NCBI GenBank assembly: GCA_002433485.1
Contig: DJIF01000150.1
Coordinates: forward strand, 62,001 to 126,000
Direction of reading: 5' to 3'
Length of the DNA stretch: 64,000 nt
Origin: Deltaproteobacteria bacterium UBA6601
GTDB taxonomy: Bacteria > Myxococcota_A > UBA796 > UBA9615
Part shown: one piece after another, positions 51,931-60,648 of the stretch
Position numbering within the stretch: the first letter of the stretch is position 1
Layout of the letters: every line of letters starts with the position of its first letter
The notes under the pieces: model-generated
Databases searched by the model: none
What the model was told of the DNA's origin: nothing
The model's input: only the letters and a program-made list of their open reading frames with translations
Program-made: the position numbers and the translations under genes

Positions 51931-52836
51931 GTGGAACGCTATGGACCGATGCCCGATCCGGAGTCACTACGCTGCTTCATTGAGGCAGCGCGATTCTTGA
52001 ACTTTCGCGCGGCAGCTCGCGCGGTGGGACTCAGCCCAGCCGCGCTGGGGCAGCGGATCCGTGCTCTTGAAGAGCAGCTAGGGGTTCTGCTGTTCAACAG
52101 AACGACGCGTAAGGTAGAGCTCACTGAGGCGGGTGCTGCCATGCTGGTGCCCGCTCGCGCTGCCCTGGAGGCAGTCTCTCGTTGTACGGATGCGGCGCGC
52201 GGTGAGTTGGGGCCTGCTCCTCAGGACCTGCTGGTTGGAACCCGGCACGAGCTTGGTCTGTCGTGGCTGTTGCCCATGCTGCCCGCATTGGAAGAATCGC
52301 TCCCGCAGGTCACTTTTCATCTTTACTTTGGCTCAGGTGCAGACTTGGAGGCGCGGGTGCGAACCCAGGAGATCGACTGCGCCATTAGCTCCAGGCGACT
52401 CAGTGATCCGGGAATTGAGGGACTTCGCGTTCATGTAGAGAGCTACTGTCTGGTCGGGGCTGCCGGTCTCCTCCAGGACCGGCCCCTTATCGAGCCGCGC
52501 CAGGCTGCCGACCATGTCGTGGTGGATGTGAATCGGGACCTTCCCTTGATGCACTATTTCCGCGATGCGCCCGATGCACCCTCGCTTGCCTTTGGGCGGT
52601 TGCGGACCATGGGCACCATTTCTGCGATTCGCGAGGTGGTACTGGCCGGTGACGGGCTTGCTGTACTTCCCGAATATCTGATTCGCGACGATCTGCAGGC
52701 GGGGCGACTAAAACGGGTTTTGTCCGAGGTGGCCCTGCTCAGTGATTTCTTTCGCTTGATTCATCGACGAGACGATCCTCGACGGCGGCTGTTTAAGGAG
52801 ATTGCCGAGTTGATGGCTCATCACCCTCTGCGCTAG
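51931..52836 (+). CDS. LysR-type transcriptional regulator
   Basis: This 301-residue regulator starts at GTG 51931; ATG 51949 is a plausible shorter start. The N-terminal helix-turn-helix is clear: LRCFIEAARFLNFRAAARAV, then GLSPAALGQRIRALEEQLGV and LFNRTTRKVELTEAG. Residues about 90-295 are the periplasmic-binding-protein-like effector domain, with LGLSWLLPMLPALEESLPQV. LysR proteins bind a small effector and regulate a divergent or adjacent target. The adjacent candidates are the cytochrome lipoprotein (divergent, 94 bases) and the porin-like gene (same strand, 258 bases downstream). A GGAGAG/CTCTCC stem at 52838-52852 follows its stop, without a T run. Confidence 0.93.
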   Translation: MERYGPMPDPESLRCFIEAARFLNFRAAARAVGLSPAALGQRIRALEEQLGVLLFNRTTRKVELTEAGAAMLVPARAALEAVSRCTDAARGELGPAPQDLLVGTRHELGLSWLLPMLPALEESLPQVTFHLYFGSGADLEARVRTQEIDCAISSRRLSDPGIEGLRVHVESYCLVGAAGLLQDRPLIEPRQAADHVVVDVNRDLPLMHYFRDAPDAPSLAFGRLRTMGTISAIREVVLAGDGLAVLPEYLIRDDLQAGRLKRVLSEVALLSDFFRLIHRRDDPRRRLFKEIAELMAHHPLR

Positions 52837-53094
52837 GGGAGAGCCTCTCTCCGAGACCTTGACATAGAGTCTCATTCTCCTCTTTAGCTGCGATTACAGA
52901 GCCGTATTTTGCGGCCTTGTTGCTGATCTCTGTGGCTGTCGTTTTTTGGACCATAAAATTCGTCCTAAGGCCAGCTTATCCAGCGACCTCAAAGCCAGTA
53001 CTTAATAGATTACTTGAAGGATCGTTGCTCAAAATGGTAAAAAATGACAACTAGGCGTTCTCTATGGAGCTTCGCCTTGCACTTGGAGGGTGTG
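52837..53094. other. Intergenic region before the porin-like gene
   Basis: This 258-base gap holds a GGAGAG/CTCTCC hairpin at the left end and a TTGACA at 52859-52864, but no good -10 box at a standard distance. A T-run (TTTTTT) occurs around 52940, and an A-rich stretch (TGGTAAAAAATGAC) near 53035. A ribosome site GGAGGG lies at 53085-53090. I cannot place a promoter with confidence. Confidence 0.4.
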
Positions 53095-54402
53095 ATGAAG
53101 ACGTTGAAATTGTTGATTTTTGCAGTTGTAGTCATGCTGCTGGCAGCCTTTCCAGCTATGGCTGAAGAGGCTGAGAGCGGCGACAGCGCCGAAGAGGCTG
53201 AGAGCGGCGACAGCGCCGAAGCAGCCGAGAGTGGGGAAAGCGCCGAAGAGGCCAGCGATAGCGCCGAAGAAGCGAGCCAAGATTCTAGTGCGGCGGAGCC
53301 AGCGGCTCCTGAGCCCGAGCCCCAGCCCGAGCCCCAGCCCGAGCCCCAGCCCGAGCCCCAGCCTGCAGCTGCAGTTGCTGAGGAGCCGGTGCCAGCCCTC
53401 ATGGCGCCGAGCTTGAGCCTGGACCTGCGGGAGCGGGCGCGGTTCTGGATCTCTCCGACTGCTGATGGTGCCTGGGATCTTGAGAACCTCGCTCACGTTG
53501 GGGTCGGAGCGAGCCTGGGACCATTGGTCGGACGTGTTGAGGTGCGTGGGACGCATTCCTTTGGAGATGGTCCAGGGATCGCTTTACAGCAGGCTTATGG
53601 TGGGTTCGCGTTGGACAACGGCTTGAGTCTGATGGCCGGTCGCATGGAGCTGAGCTGGCACAACGGTCGCCTAATTGATGAGGTGGACTGGACCGTTGAA
53701 GGACAGCCCATCGATGGTGTGACTCTGGTGTTCTCTAAGGACAAGGCGGAGGCCGAGGTTGCCTATCTGAAGCGTGATTCGAGCAACGACCATCATGTGG
53801 TCGCGGTTCGTGGCGGAGCTCGTCTGGGCGACCCGCTGCTGTTGGATGCGGTTGCCATTATCGTTGCTGATAACGCCACTGAGACCAGCATGGCTACGGT
53901 AGGTGCTTATGCAAGCGGCGCTGTGGGCATCTTCAAGTGGGAACTCGATGGCTATGGACAGTTCGTGCGAGTTGGCGATCTTGAGGGTGAGCGTCGGTTT
54001 ACCCTCGGTGTTCGTGCTGGGGTCAGTCCGGAGCACTCGGTCAGGCCCTACATAGGTGGTGGTCTCGACGTGGTCAGCGCCGGCTTCGACAACCTGCTCG
54101 GTAACGATCACATCTTCTATGGCCTGCTGGATGTGCCCGGTCTGACCGACAATGGTCTGCTCGATGGCTTCGCTCGCATCGGGGTCAGCCCCTATTCCAA
54201 GATGCGGGTGGTAGTCGACCTGCACGCCTTTCTCAATCCCTGGGCCGATGTCAAGTTTGTCGGCTTTGAGGCTGACATTGAGGCGACCTGGACTCTGTTC
54301 ACCAAGCTGGATCTGACTGCAGCGGCCTGGATTCTTATTCCCGGTGGGGATGGCGCCAGCCCGACCGTCACCATGTTGATGCAGACCGACTGGCGTTTCT
54401 GA
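53095..54402 (+). CDS. Porin-like outer-membrane protein with repeat linker
   Basis: Started at ATG 53095 with GGAGGG at 53085-53090 (435 residues). A signal peptide (MKTLKLLIFAVVVMLLAAFP, cleaved near AMA) is followed by an acidic repeat (ESGDSAEEA units) and a Pro-Glu-Gln-rich repeat (PEPQ), then a beta-barrel of about 300 residues ending in Phe (TVTMLMQTDWRF). Strand text such as GVGASLGPLVGRVEVRGTHS and SLMAGRMELSWHNGRLIDEV resembles alginate-export-like/porin families. The linkers probably hold the barrel in the periplasm or bind peptidoglycan; this is inference. It lies downstream of the LysR gene and ends at a strong terminator. Confidence 0.8.
   Translation: MKTLKLLIFAVVVMLLAAFPAMAEEAESGDSAEEAESGDSAEAAESGESAEEASDSAEEASQDSSAAEPAAPEPEPQPEPQPEPQPEPQPAAAVAEEPVPALMAPSLSLDLRERARFWISPTADGAWDLENLAHVGVGASLGPLVGRVEVRGTHSFGDGPGIALQQAYGGFALDNGLSLMAGRMELSWHNGRLIDEVDWTVEGQPIDGVTLVFSKDKAEAEVAYLKRDSSNDHHVVAVRGGARLGDPLLLDAVAIIVADNATETSMATVGAYASGAVGIFKWELDGYGQFVRVGDLEGERRFTLGVRAGVSPEHSVRPYIGGGLDVVSAGFDNLLGNDHIFYGLLDVPGLTDNGLLDGFARIGVSPYSKMRVVVDLHAFLNPWADVKFVGFEADIEATWTLFTKLDLTAAAWILIPGGDGASPTVTMLMQTDWRF
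53167..53220 (+). repeat. 27-bp tandem repeat in porin-like gene
   Basis: Two exact 27-base copies (53167-53193 and 53194-53220) encode nine-residue units rich in Glu, Ala, Ser and Gly. Further degenerate copies follow. Confidence 0.9.
53317..53364 (+). repeat. 12-bp tandem repeat (PEPQ units) in porin-like gene
   Basis: Four 12-base units of GAGCCCCAGCCC (the last with one change) encode a Pro-Glu-Pro-Gln linker. Proline-rich linkers of this type are extended and often span the periplasm. Confidence 0.9.
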
Positions 54403-54459
54403 CGGTTTCAAAAGTCTTTGTTCTACCTAGCTGTAGAGCTTCGACTTGATACCTTTTCG

Positions 54460-54493
54460 AAGGGAGGGAAAGCACTGCTTCTCCCTCCCTTTC
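54460..54493 (+). terminator. Strong terminator hairpin after the porin-like gene
   Basis: A nine-base stem, AAGGGAGGG (54460-54468) and CCCTCCCTT (54483-54491), encloses a loop that itself pairs as AAGCA/TGCTT. It is followed by TCTGCG with only a short T run. It is 57 bases after the porin-like stop and 150 bases before the TSP3/VWA gene. Confidence 0.7.
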
Positions 54494-54641
54494 TGCGTTC
54501 AGTGGCTGGTTTTGCTCGGCGTCCTAGCACTGACTGCTGATGGCGCCGGGGCGGCTTTGATGGGTGGCCGAGATGTGTGCCTCTGGCTCGGGCATGGATT
54601 TGGCTCTTTTTCGGCGCTGCTGACAGTGCTAATTTTGTTCA

Positions 54642-56642
54642 ATGTTGCAGAAATTTGACATTTTTCGTCTGGGTCTTGCTTGCCTTGTCCTGCTTTGCTT
54701 TGCCGCCTTATCGGGCTGTGTAGATGATGGTAGAGGGGGCTTGGACCGGGATGACGCTCCTCCTCCCTACGATCCGGAGACTGCTGATGCCGATGGCGAT
54801 ACGATCAGCGACGCTGATGATGGGGAGGCCGATGCCGATGAGGATGGTGAGGCCAACCTCAACGATCTGGACTCTGACGGCGATGGCATCTCCGACGCCG
54901 ATGAGGCTGGCGATGCCGACCTGACCACGCCACCAGCCGATGCCGATGAAGATGGCACTCCGAACTTTCTCGATCTCGATAGTGATGATAACGGCATCAA
55001 GGACGCAGATGAGGGGCTGGGCGATGTGGATGGCGACGGGACGCTTAACGCCCACGATCTGGACGACGACGGTGATGGTATTCCCGACCAGATTGAGCTG
55101 GGTGATGACCCGGATCAGCCGGTGGATAGCGACGGTGATGGGGTGCCCGATTATTGGGACGCCGACAGCGACGGCGACGGCCTGCTTGATGTAGTCGAGG
55201 GCAGCGAAGACTTTGATGGCGACGGCCTGCCTAACTACCTGGACAGCGACTCTGATAACGACGGCATCGAGGATGGTGCAGAAGGTGACGGCAATGTCGA
55301 TGGGGACGGCTCGCCCAATTTTCTCGATGTGGACAGCGACGGAGACCTGATATCCGATGAGCTGGAGGTGGCCAATGGGACCAGCCCGCTGCTCGCCGAC
55401 AGCGATGGCGACGGCAGCGATGATCTTATTGAGACCGCCCTGGGAACCAACCCGCTTGATGCCGAGGACAACCCTGCCAACAACGGCGATCTGGTCTTTG
55501 TTTCGGCGCCGCGCACTGGGGTTCCGCCGAGTGAGGAGTTGTTCTCCGCCACGACCAATTACCAGGAACTTGATGTCTACTTTCTGTTCGATATCACCTG
55601 CTCTATGAGCGGTGAAATCAGCGCGATGCGTAACGCTGCTGAGGCTCTCATCACTACCTTGACCTGTGAGTCTTCCGGGGTCAGCTGCGAGGAGGACGCC
55701 GAGTGCGCCTCAGGTGAGGTCTGCAGCCTCACCGGCTCCTGCATCGAGGATCCCGCCAACAATGGCTGCGTGCCCAGCTTCTGGTCCGGCGTCGGCGACT
55801 ATCGCGATCCTGGCTTTCCGGTGCGGAACCTCCGCTCCATGAGTGATAATGCTCAGGCTACAGCTGCTGCAATACCTGGGGGCACAGGCTCTGGGGCCAA
55901 CGAGAACCTGTTTCAGGCTGCGCAGTGCATGGCCGACCCGGGACAGTGTAGCGGTTCTGCCATATCGGGCTGTGCCGGCAGCGGCGTAGGTTGTCCCGGC
56001 TTCCGCGACGGGGCGGTCAGGGTGCTGGTCCAGATCACCGATGAGGACGATCAGGCCAACAACTCCTTCAGCGCGCAGAGCGCCGGCAATGCGCTGGCAA
56101 GCCAGGGGATCAACTTCCTGGGCATTGACTGCGATTCGGCCAATATGGGCCTCAACGATCTCCGCTCAGTTGCCCAGGCGGCCGGGTCACTGGACAACAA
56201 CGGTCAGCCCTTTGTGCGGTCTGGAGACAACGCTGCGGTTTCGGTTGAGATCGAGCAGGCTCTCAACGAGCTCATCGATTTGGTTCCCATGCAGGTGACA
56301 GTCGATCTGGAAGAGCTGGATGGTGACAGCGGCGATGCCATGCCGTTCTTTGACTACGTTGAGGTCAATGAGCTTGCTGATGTAGATGGTGATGGAGTGT
56401 CTGACTGTGTTGAGGGTCTCGCGACCGCAGACGGTGATGGCGATGGCTACCACGAGGTCTACAGTGATGTTGAGCCCAACAATCGCGTCTGCTGGAGCTT
56501 CTTCCCCAACGCCGGTTATGAGCCGACCACCAGCTCCACAGTCCAGACGTTCAAGCTGCAGGTGACGGTGCGTGGTAACGGGGCAATTCTGGACCGCTTC
56601 ATTGCCTGGTGGGTGGTGCCTCCCTCCATGCCCCAGCAGTGA
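54642..56642 (+). CDS. TSP3-repeat, VWA-domain lipoprotein
   Basis: This 666-residue lipoprotein has lipobox ALSGC (about residue 26). Residues 40-275 are thrombospondin type 3-like calcium-binding repeats (DSDGDGISDADE, DLDDDGDGIPD, DADSDGDGLLD and more). Around residues 305-540 is a VWA domain: DVYFLFDITCSMSGEIS gives the MIDAS DxTxS motif, with VRVLVQITDEDDQ further on. Cys-rich inserts (SSGVSCEEDAECASGEVCSL) lie within. The C-terminal part is a beta domain with another TSP3-like stretch. Such proteins are typical cell-surface adhesion or matrix components needing calcium. It starts at ATG 54642; the ribosome site is weak. I cannot name a ligand. Confidence 0.88.
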   Translation: MLQKFDIFRLGLACLVLLCFAALSGCVDDGRGGLDRDDAPPPYDPETADADGDTISDADDGEADADEDGEANLNDLDSDGDGISDADEAGDADLTTPPADADEDGTPNFLDLDSDDNGIKDADEGLGDVDGDGTLNAHDLDDDGDGIPDQIELGDDPDQPVDSDGDGVPDYWDADSDGDGLLDVVEGSEDFDGDGLPNYLDSDSDNDGIEDGAEGDGNVDGDGSPNFLDVDSDGDLISDELEVANGTSPLLADSDGDGSDDLIETALGTNPLDAEDNPANNGDLVFVSAPRTGVPPSEELFSATTNYQELDVYFLFDITCSMSGEISAMRNAAEALITTLTCESSGVSCEEDAECASGEVCSLTGSCIEDPANNGCVPSFWSGVGDYRDPGFPVRNLRSMSDNAQATAAAIPGGTGSGANENLFQAAQCMADPGQCSGSAISGCAGSGVGCPGFRDGAVRVLVQITDEDDQANNSFSAQSAGNALASQGINFLGIDCDSANMGLNDLRSVAQAAGSLDNNGQPFVRSGDNAAVSVEIEQALNELIDLVPMQVTVDLEELDGDSGDAMPFFDYVEVNELADVDGDGVSDCVEGLATADGDGDGYHEVYSDVEPNNRVCWSFFPNAGYEPTTSSTVQTFKLQVTVRGNGAILDRFIAWWVVPPSMPQQ

Positions 56643-56774
56643 TTGACCTGCCAGCTGACTTGCAGTTCGGTGTTCTGCGGCCTTGCGGCTGTGAGTTGTT
56701 GCAGAGTTCTTGTAAGGTTTTGATGTGATACGAATTCCGTTCCGTTCTGCGCTCATTGATGCAACAAGGAGAGG

Positions 56775-58379
56775 ATGAAGCGCTTCTCGCCAGTGTTGTT
56801 GTGCTTATCGTTGCTGGTCCTCGTTGGGCTGCCGGCTTGTACAGCTGAGGATCAGTTGCTCGATCATGCCGCCCCTGCCTCGGGCAGCTGGGGCGCTTCC
56901 GATGACGACATTGTGCTGCACGAGGATGTGGTGCTGGTGGAAGAGTCGAGCTGCCTTCAATCGGTAGAGGTCTCTCTCGATCGCAGCCAGATTGTGCTTG
57001 AGTTCAGTTGCGACCCCGAGGAGCTTGAGATCGAGCCCGGCAAGATTGTGGTGGGGGTTGCCCAAGGCGGTTACCTGCGGCGTGTGGTGGATGTCAGCCA
57101 CGATGGCTGGACGCTGCACCTGGAAACCGAGCCCTCGAGCATTGCCGAGGCCATCTACAGCGGCTCCATCTCACTGACGATCGAGGATCCCAGCCCCGAG
57201 GCCAGGTCCATTATCGACTTTGGCAACACCACTTTGTTCTACGGGGAGGTCGGACCGGCGGTTGTCTCTGCGCGGCTGGCGACCGCCTGGGTCGACTTTG
57301 ATCCGGTGGTCGAACTTGATGGTCACTGGGAATACGGTGAGCTCAAGCGCTTTAACTACTCAGTCGGTCTGTCCCTCGACGGCGACATCTCTGCGGTGCT
57401 CGACAGCACTAATGGACTGCGGTTTGGCCGACGAGCGACGGTGGCCAGCTGGTCCTGGCCCTTTGCGGCAGCCATTGGCCCCTTACCTGTGGTGGGAACC
57501 GTTGAGGTCAAGCTGGAGGCTGGCTTCCGCCTCGATGCACCCGGACACATGACCATTTCGGTTGGTGCCGGCGGTTTCCTTGATTACCGCACAGAGAAAC
57601 GCTTTCGCGGTGGCGATGGTTGGACTGAAGATGACGTCGCTGAATTCAACTGGACGCTGCGACCCCCAGATCTGAACGTCAAGAGCACGGCCAGCGCCCG
57701 GGTCTACCTGCGCGGCAAGGTCGGCGGTAAGTTCTATGGTGTCGCAGGACCGGAGAGTCGTACTGACCTCTACATGGATGCCAAGGCCAGGGGAGGCTGT
57801 GACGGAATCGACTGGGATCTGTCTGCTGGATTGACGAGCAAGGTGTTGGTGCAGCTGAATATTCTCGACCGTTTCAAGCCGAGCAAGGTGTTCGCCCAGG
57901 CCAACTTCACTGCTGATTTCGCTGAGGGCACCATAGATTGGCCCCTTGGGTTCCCCTTGCCCTGTGGACAGCCGCAGATTCGCTGTAATCAGAAGGTCTC
58001 CGGGGATACCGCTATTGCTGGCGAGGCCCTGCTGGATGCCTACTCCTGCAACGTCGGCAACTATGAGGCTGGGGAGACCATCTACTATTGGGAGTCGCCC
58101 TCCGATCAGACCGTTACCTGGGCGCTGATTGATCCCACTCCAATGGCGGTAAACCACGACGTCATGGTGCTCGATGGGGCCATGAACCTGGTGACCGGAC
58201 AGTGTCTCACCTGGGGCAGTAACTCAGTGGAATTCGAAGCCAAGGCTGGCCGCGGTTACTACCTGGTGGTGGACGGCTACGATATGGATGCTGGCCCCTT
58301 TGAAGCCCACCTTGAGTGCAGCAACGAGGGCAATAGCAGCTCCAGCGGTAGTCTGGGCGTCTCCAACCCCTTCCTATAG
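56775..58379 (+). CDS. PPC-domain-like lipoprotein, unknown N domain
   Basis: This 534-residue protein has lipobox GLPAC (about residue 22), then a beta-rich body of unknown type containing SVGLSLDGDISAVLDSTNG and GKVGGKFYGVAGPESRTD, and a C-terminal domain resembling a pre-peptidase C-terminal (PPC) sandwich: AGEALLDAYSCNVGNYEAGE, YWESPSDQTVTWALIDP and GYYLVVDGYDMDAGPFEAHL. Cys residues at several positions may form disulphides. The TSP3/VWA gene is upstream on the same strand (132 bases). Surface display is likely; the catalytic role, if any, is unknown. ATG 56775 follows AAGGAGAGG. Confidence 0.75.
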   Translation: MKRFSPVLLCLSLLVLVGLPACTAEDQLLDHAAPASGSWGASDDDIVLHEDVVLVEESSCLQSVEVSLDRSQIVLEFSCDPEELEIEPGKIVVGVAQGGYLRRVVDVSHDGWTLHLETEPSSIAEAIYSGSISLTIEDPSPEARSIIDFGNTTLFYGEVGPAVVSARLATAWVDFDPVVELDGHWEYGELKRFNYSVGLSLDGDISAVLDSTNGLRFGRRATVASWSWPFAAAIGPLPVVGTVEVKLEAGFRLDAPGHMTISVGAGGFLDYRTEKRFRGGDGWTEDDVAEFNWTLRPPDLNVKSTASARVYLRGKVGGKFYGVAGPESRTDLYMDAKARGGCDGIDWDLSAGLTSKVLVQLNILDRFKPSKVFAQANFTADFAEGTIDWPLGFPLPCGQPQIRCNQKVSGDTAIAGEALLDAYSCNVGNYEAGETIYYWESPSDQTVTWALIDPTPMAVNHDVMVLDGAMNLVTGQCLTWGSNSVEFEAKAGRGYYLVVDGYDMDAGPFEAHLECSNEGNSSSSGSLGVSNPFL

Positions 58380-58421
58380 CGTCTGCCGCCCTCGGTCACC
58401 TGGTTGCAGCCTTGTCGGCGC

Positions 58422-59756
58422 CTAAAGCGGGGTGATGTAGAGGTTGCCTACGCACATCTCGTCGTCGGTTCCCTCGCCCCAGTTGGTCCGTAGCGCTCCT
58501 TCTTCGCCGTTGTCGTAGCTGCAGGTCAGGCTCAGCTCATCTCCCTCAGCGAAAGAGACGGGACTGCTGAGCTGATAGTTGAGTTGCCAGTCGAAGTCCC
58601 ACTGGGGGATGTGGACGATGGCCGTCTTTGAGCCGTCTGGGTGAATCACCGATAGGCTGCCTGCTCCACCGAGCCGATGCATGTGGAGCATCGCGCTGTG
58701 AATGGTAAAGCCCGCATCGAGCTGTAGAGCTGGGTTGAGCAATTCGAAGAAGCTGCGCGGGTCGGCCTGAACGCTTACCTCCCAGTCGCTGACCAGCGGG
58801 GGGATCTCCATGCTGCCGAGGGCCCAACTCATGTCCAACCAGGGTGCAAAGGCCCCCTCGACCTCGACGCTGTCGTCCAGCTTCAGCTCAATGCTGCTCT
58901 GATCTTCGACTGAGGCTGCCTGTGGGTTGTTGTTGTAGTGCACTTGCAGGACGATGGTCGAGCCGGGCAGGATCTCGATGCCGCTGCCAGCGGGGAAGTC
59001 GAGGCCTTGATTGCCCGGCACCCACTGGGCGATCTGTTGGATGGGCAGCTGCAGGTCTCCGCTGGGACCACTGGGGCCACCAAAGCAGCTGTATCCAGGT
59101 CCCTCTTCGTCTGCGTCCCACTGAGCCAGTTGGTCGAAGACGCTGTCGCCGAGCAGATTGTCAGCGCTGACCAGGAAGGCGGCGATGTGATGGACCAGCT
59201 CTGTGTTCCCTGGAACTGCATTGAAGCCAGTGATGTAACTGGGCTCAGCCCCGGTCCAGTCCAGAGGAAAGCAGCGGTAATCGTCGCTCTGGTTGCTGTT
59301 GGGAGTGTAGGGCTCGGGCAAGCTGAGGCGGACGTCGACCCGACTTAGGCTCGAGCCGATGCTCGGTAGCCCCGGCACGCTCAACTCGGGATCGCCTTCC
59401 GGCGCTCCAAACTCCGCCCAGGTGGTGAGAATCGCGATCTGTTGTGGGTCAAGGCTCCAGTTGTACTCATAGTTGGGCCCCGGGGCGGCTGGCCAGGGCG
59501 GCATGGATCCTGCGGCCACGCTGGCTGCAATGGCTGGCGCCCAGTCGGCGGCAGCCTCATAGTTGCCAAGGTCAAATCCGCCGATGCCGCCCTGGTAGTG
59601 ACAGTTCTGGCAGCGCCCTTCCAGGATCGGTCGCACATCTTCCCAGTAGGTGGGCACATCTCCAGCCGTTCCGTGACAGCCTGAGCTTGCTACCCAGCTC
59701 AGCAGCACCAACAGCAGCCTCGACCAGCGGGCCGGTGGTAGCTCGCTTCCGATCAT
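58422..59756 (-). CDS. Cytochrome c + copper type II monooxygenase-like protein
   Basis: This 444-residue protein has a signal region ending at SSGCHG (possible lipoprotein), a cytochrome-c-like domain with the heme motif CQNCH (RCQNCHYQGGIGG), and a larger domain resembling the copper type II, ascorbate-dependent (PHM/DBM-like) monooxygenases: ELVHHIAAFL, VLQVHYNNN, HSAMLHMHRLGG (HxH) and GTDDEMCVGNLY (Met). These supply the two copper-site types. In relatives the enzyme hydroxylates an aliphatic substrate. The fusion with a heme domain in one chain suggests an electron-input route. It starts at ATG 59756, overlapping the stop of the BKACE gene (ATGA). Confidence 0.75.
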   Translation of the reverse strand: MIGSELPPARWSRLLLVLLSWVASSGCHGTAGDVPTYWEDVRPILEGRCQNCHYQGGIGGFDLGNYEAAADWAPAIAASVAAGSMPPWPAAPGPNYEYNWSLDPQQIAILTTWAEFGAPEGDPELSVPGLPSIGSSLSRVDVRLSLPEPYTPNSNQSDDYRCFPLDWTGAEPSYITGFNAVPGNTELVHHIAAFLVSADNLLGDSVFDQLAQWDADEEGPGYSCFGGPSGPSGDLQLPIQQIAQWVPGNQGLDFPAGSGIEILPGSTIVLQVHYNNNPQAASVEDQSSIELKLDDSVEVEGAFAPWLDMSWALGSMEIPPLVSDWEVSVQADPRSFFELLNPALQLDAGFTIHSAMLHMHRLGGAGSLSVIHPDGSKTAIVHIPQWDFDWQLNYQLSSPVSFAEGDELSLTCSYDNGEEGALRTNWGEGTDDEMCVGNLYITPL

Positions 59757-60634
59757 GCCTCGGCCGGAGCGACGCCCATAATGCGGCGAGTCTCCTCGAT
59801 GCTGGCGACTTCACGGCCGCTGTTGCGGATTTTCGTCACCAGCGCCTCGATGAGCTCGCCGTTGTTGCGCGCTTTACTGCCGTCAGGGAGGTAGAAGGTG
59901 TCTTCCAGACCGGTGCGCAGATGACCGCCCATCTCTGCGGTCTTCTGATGGAGATCCCAGACCTCTTGACGACCGATGGCGATGGTCTGCCAGTGGGCTC
60001 CAGCGGGAAGCTCATCGACCAGCAGCGGTAGCCACGACGGCTTCGCCGGCATGCCGCTGGCGACCCCCATGACAAAAGATACATGGATAGGATCGGGCAG
60101 CATGTCGCGCTTGGCGAACATGGCAATGCTGCGCACAATGCCGGTGTCAAAGCACTCGCACTCCGGCATGATGTTGAGACGCTTCATTTCGGCTAAGAAG
60201 CGCTCAATCTTGTCGACGGTATTGTCAAACAACAGCGGTGGCCATGCCCAGCTGCCGTCCTTGCGTACTTTTAGGTAGTTGAGGCTTCCAGCGTTAAGCG
60301 CGGCAATTTCTGGGCGGATCCGTTCGAGGCAACTGAGCGGGCCGCTGAGGTCATCACCGAGGACCCCGGTGGACATGCAGATGAGCATCTCGGGAACCCG
60401 GTCGTGGATGGCTGCGTCGATCTCTGCCACTACCTCCGGGTCCCAGGTCGGCATGAAGCCCATCCCCGGTTCCTGGTTACGGTAGTGGGTGTGCAGGCAG
60501 GTTGCCCCGGCATTCCAGGCCTGCTCTGCCGCATCGGCCATCTGTTCCGGGGTGACCGGAACTGGAAACATGGCGGGGTTGGTCAGTGCGCCAGTCAAGG
60601 CACAGGTGACCACGGCGGGGTCGGTGCTGCTCAT
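59753..60634 (-). CDS. BKACE-family 3-keto acid cleavage enzyme (Kce-like)
   Basis: This 293-residue TIM-barrel enzyme belongs to the BKACE (DUF849) superfamily, whose members condense a beta-keto acid with acetyl-CoA to give a CoA ester and acetoacetate-type product. Visible are VVTCALTGALTNPAM at the N-terminus, CLHTHYRNQEPGMG with the zinc-binding His pair, VTCAL-like opening, ICMSTGVLGDDL, and PHVxFVMG-like HVSFVMGVASGMPA. Zn2+ would be bound by His residues. The exact keto acid differs between subfamilies and cannot be read. ATG 60634 has AGGAGCAGG upstream. It lies in an operon after the MaoC gene and before the copper monooxygenase-like gene. Confidence 0.88.
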   Translation of the reverse strand: MSSTDPAVVTCALTGALTNPAMFPVPVTPEQMADAAEQAWNAGATCLHTHYRNQEPGMGFMPTWDPEVVAEIDAAIHDRVPEMLICMSTGVLGDDLSGPLSCLERIRPEIAALNAGSLNYLKVRKDGSWAWPPLLFDNTVDKIERFLAEMKRLNIMPECECFDTGIVRSIAMFAKRDMLPDPIHVSFVMGVASGMPAKPSWLPLLVDELPAGAHWQTIAIGRQEVWDLHQKTAEMGGHLRTGLEDTFYLPDGSKARNNGELIEALVTKIRNSGREVASIEETRRIMGVAPAEA

Positions 60635-60648
60635 GTTCCTGCTCCTGA

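Noticed and set aside
54446..54658. 70-residue ORF before the TSP3/VWA gene
   Set aside because: It covers the terminator hairpin at 54460-54493 and overlaps the start of the next gene; no ribosome site.
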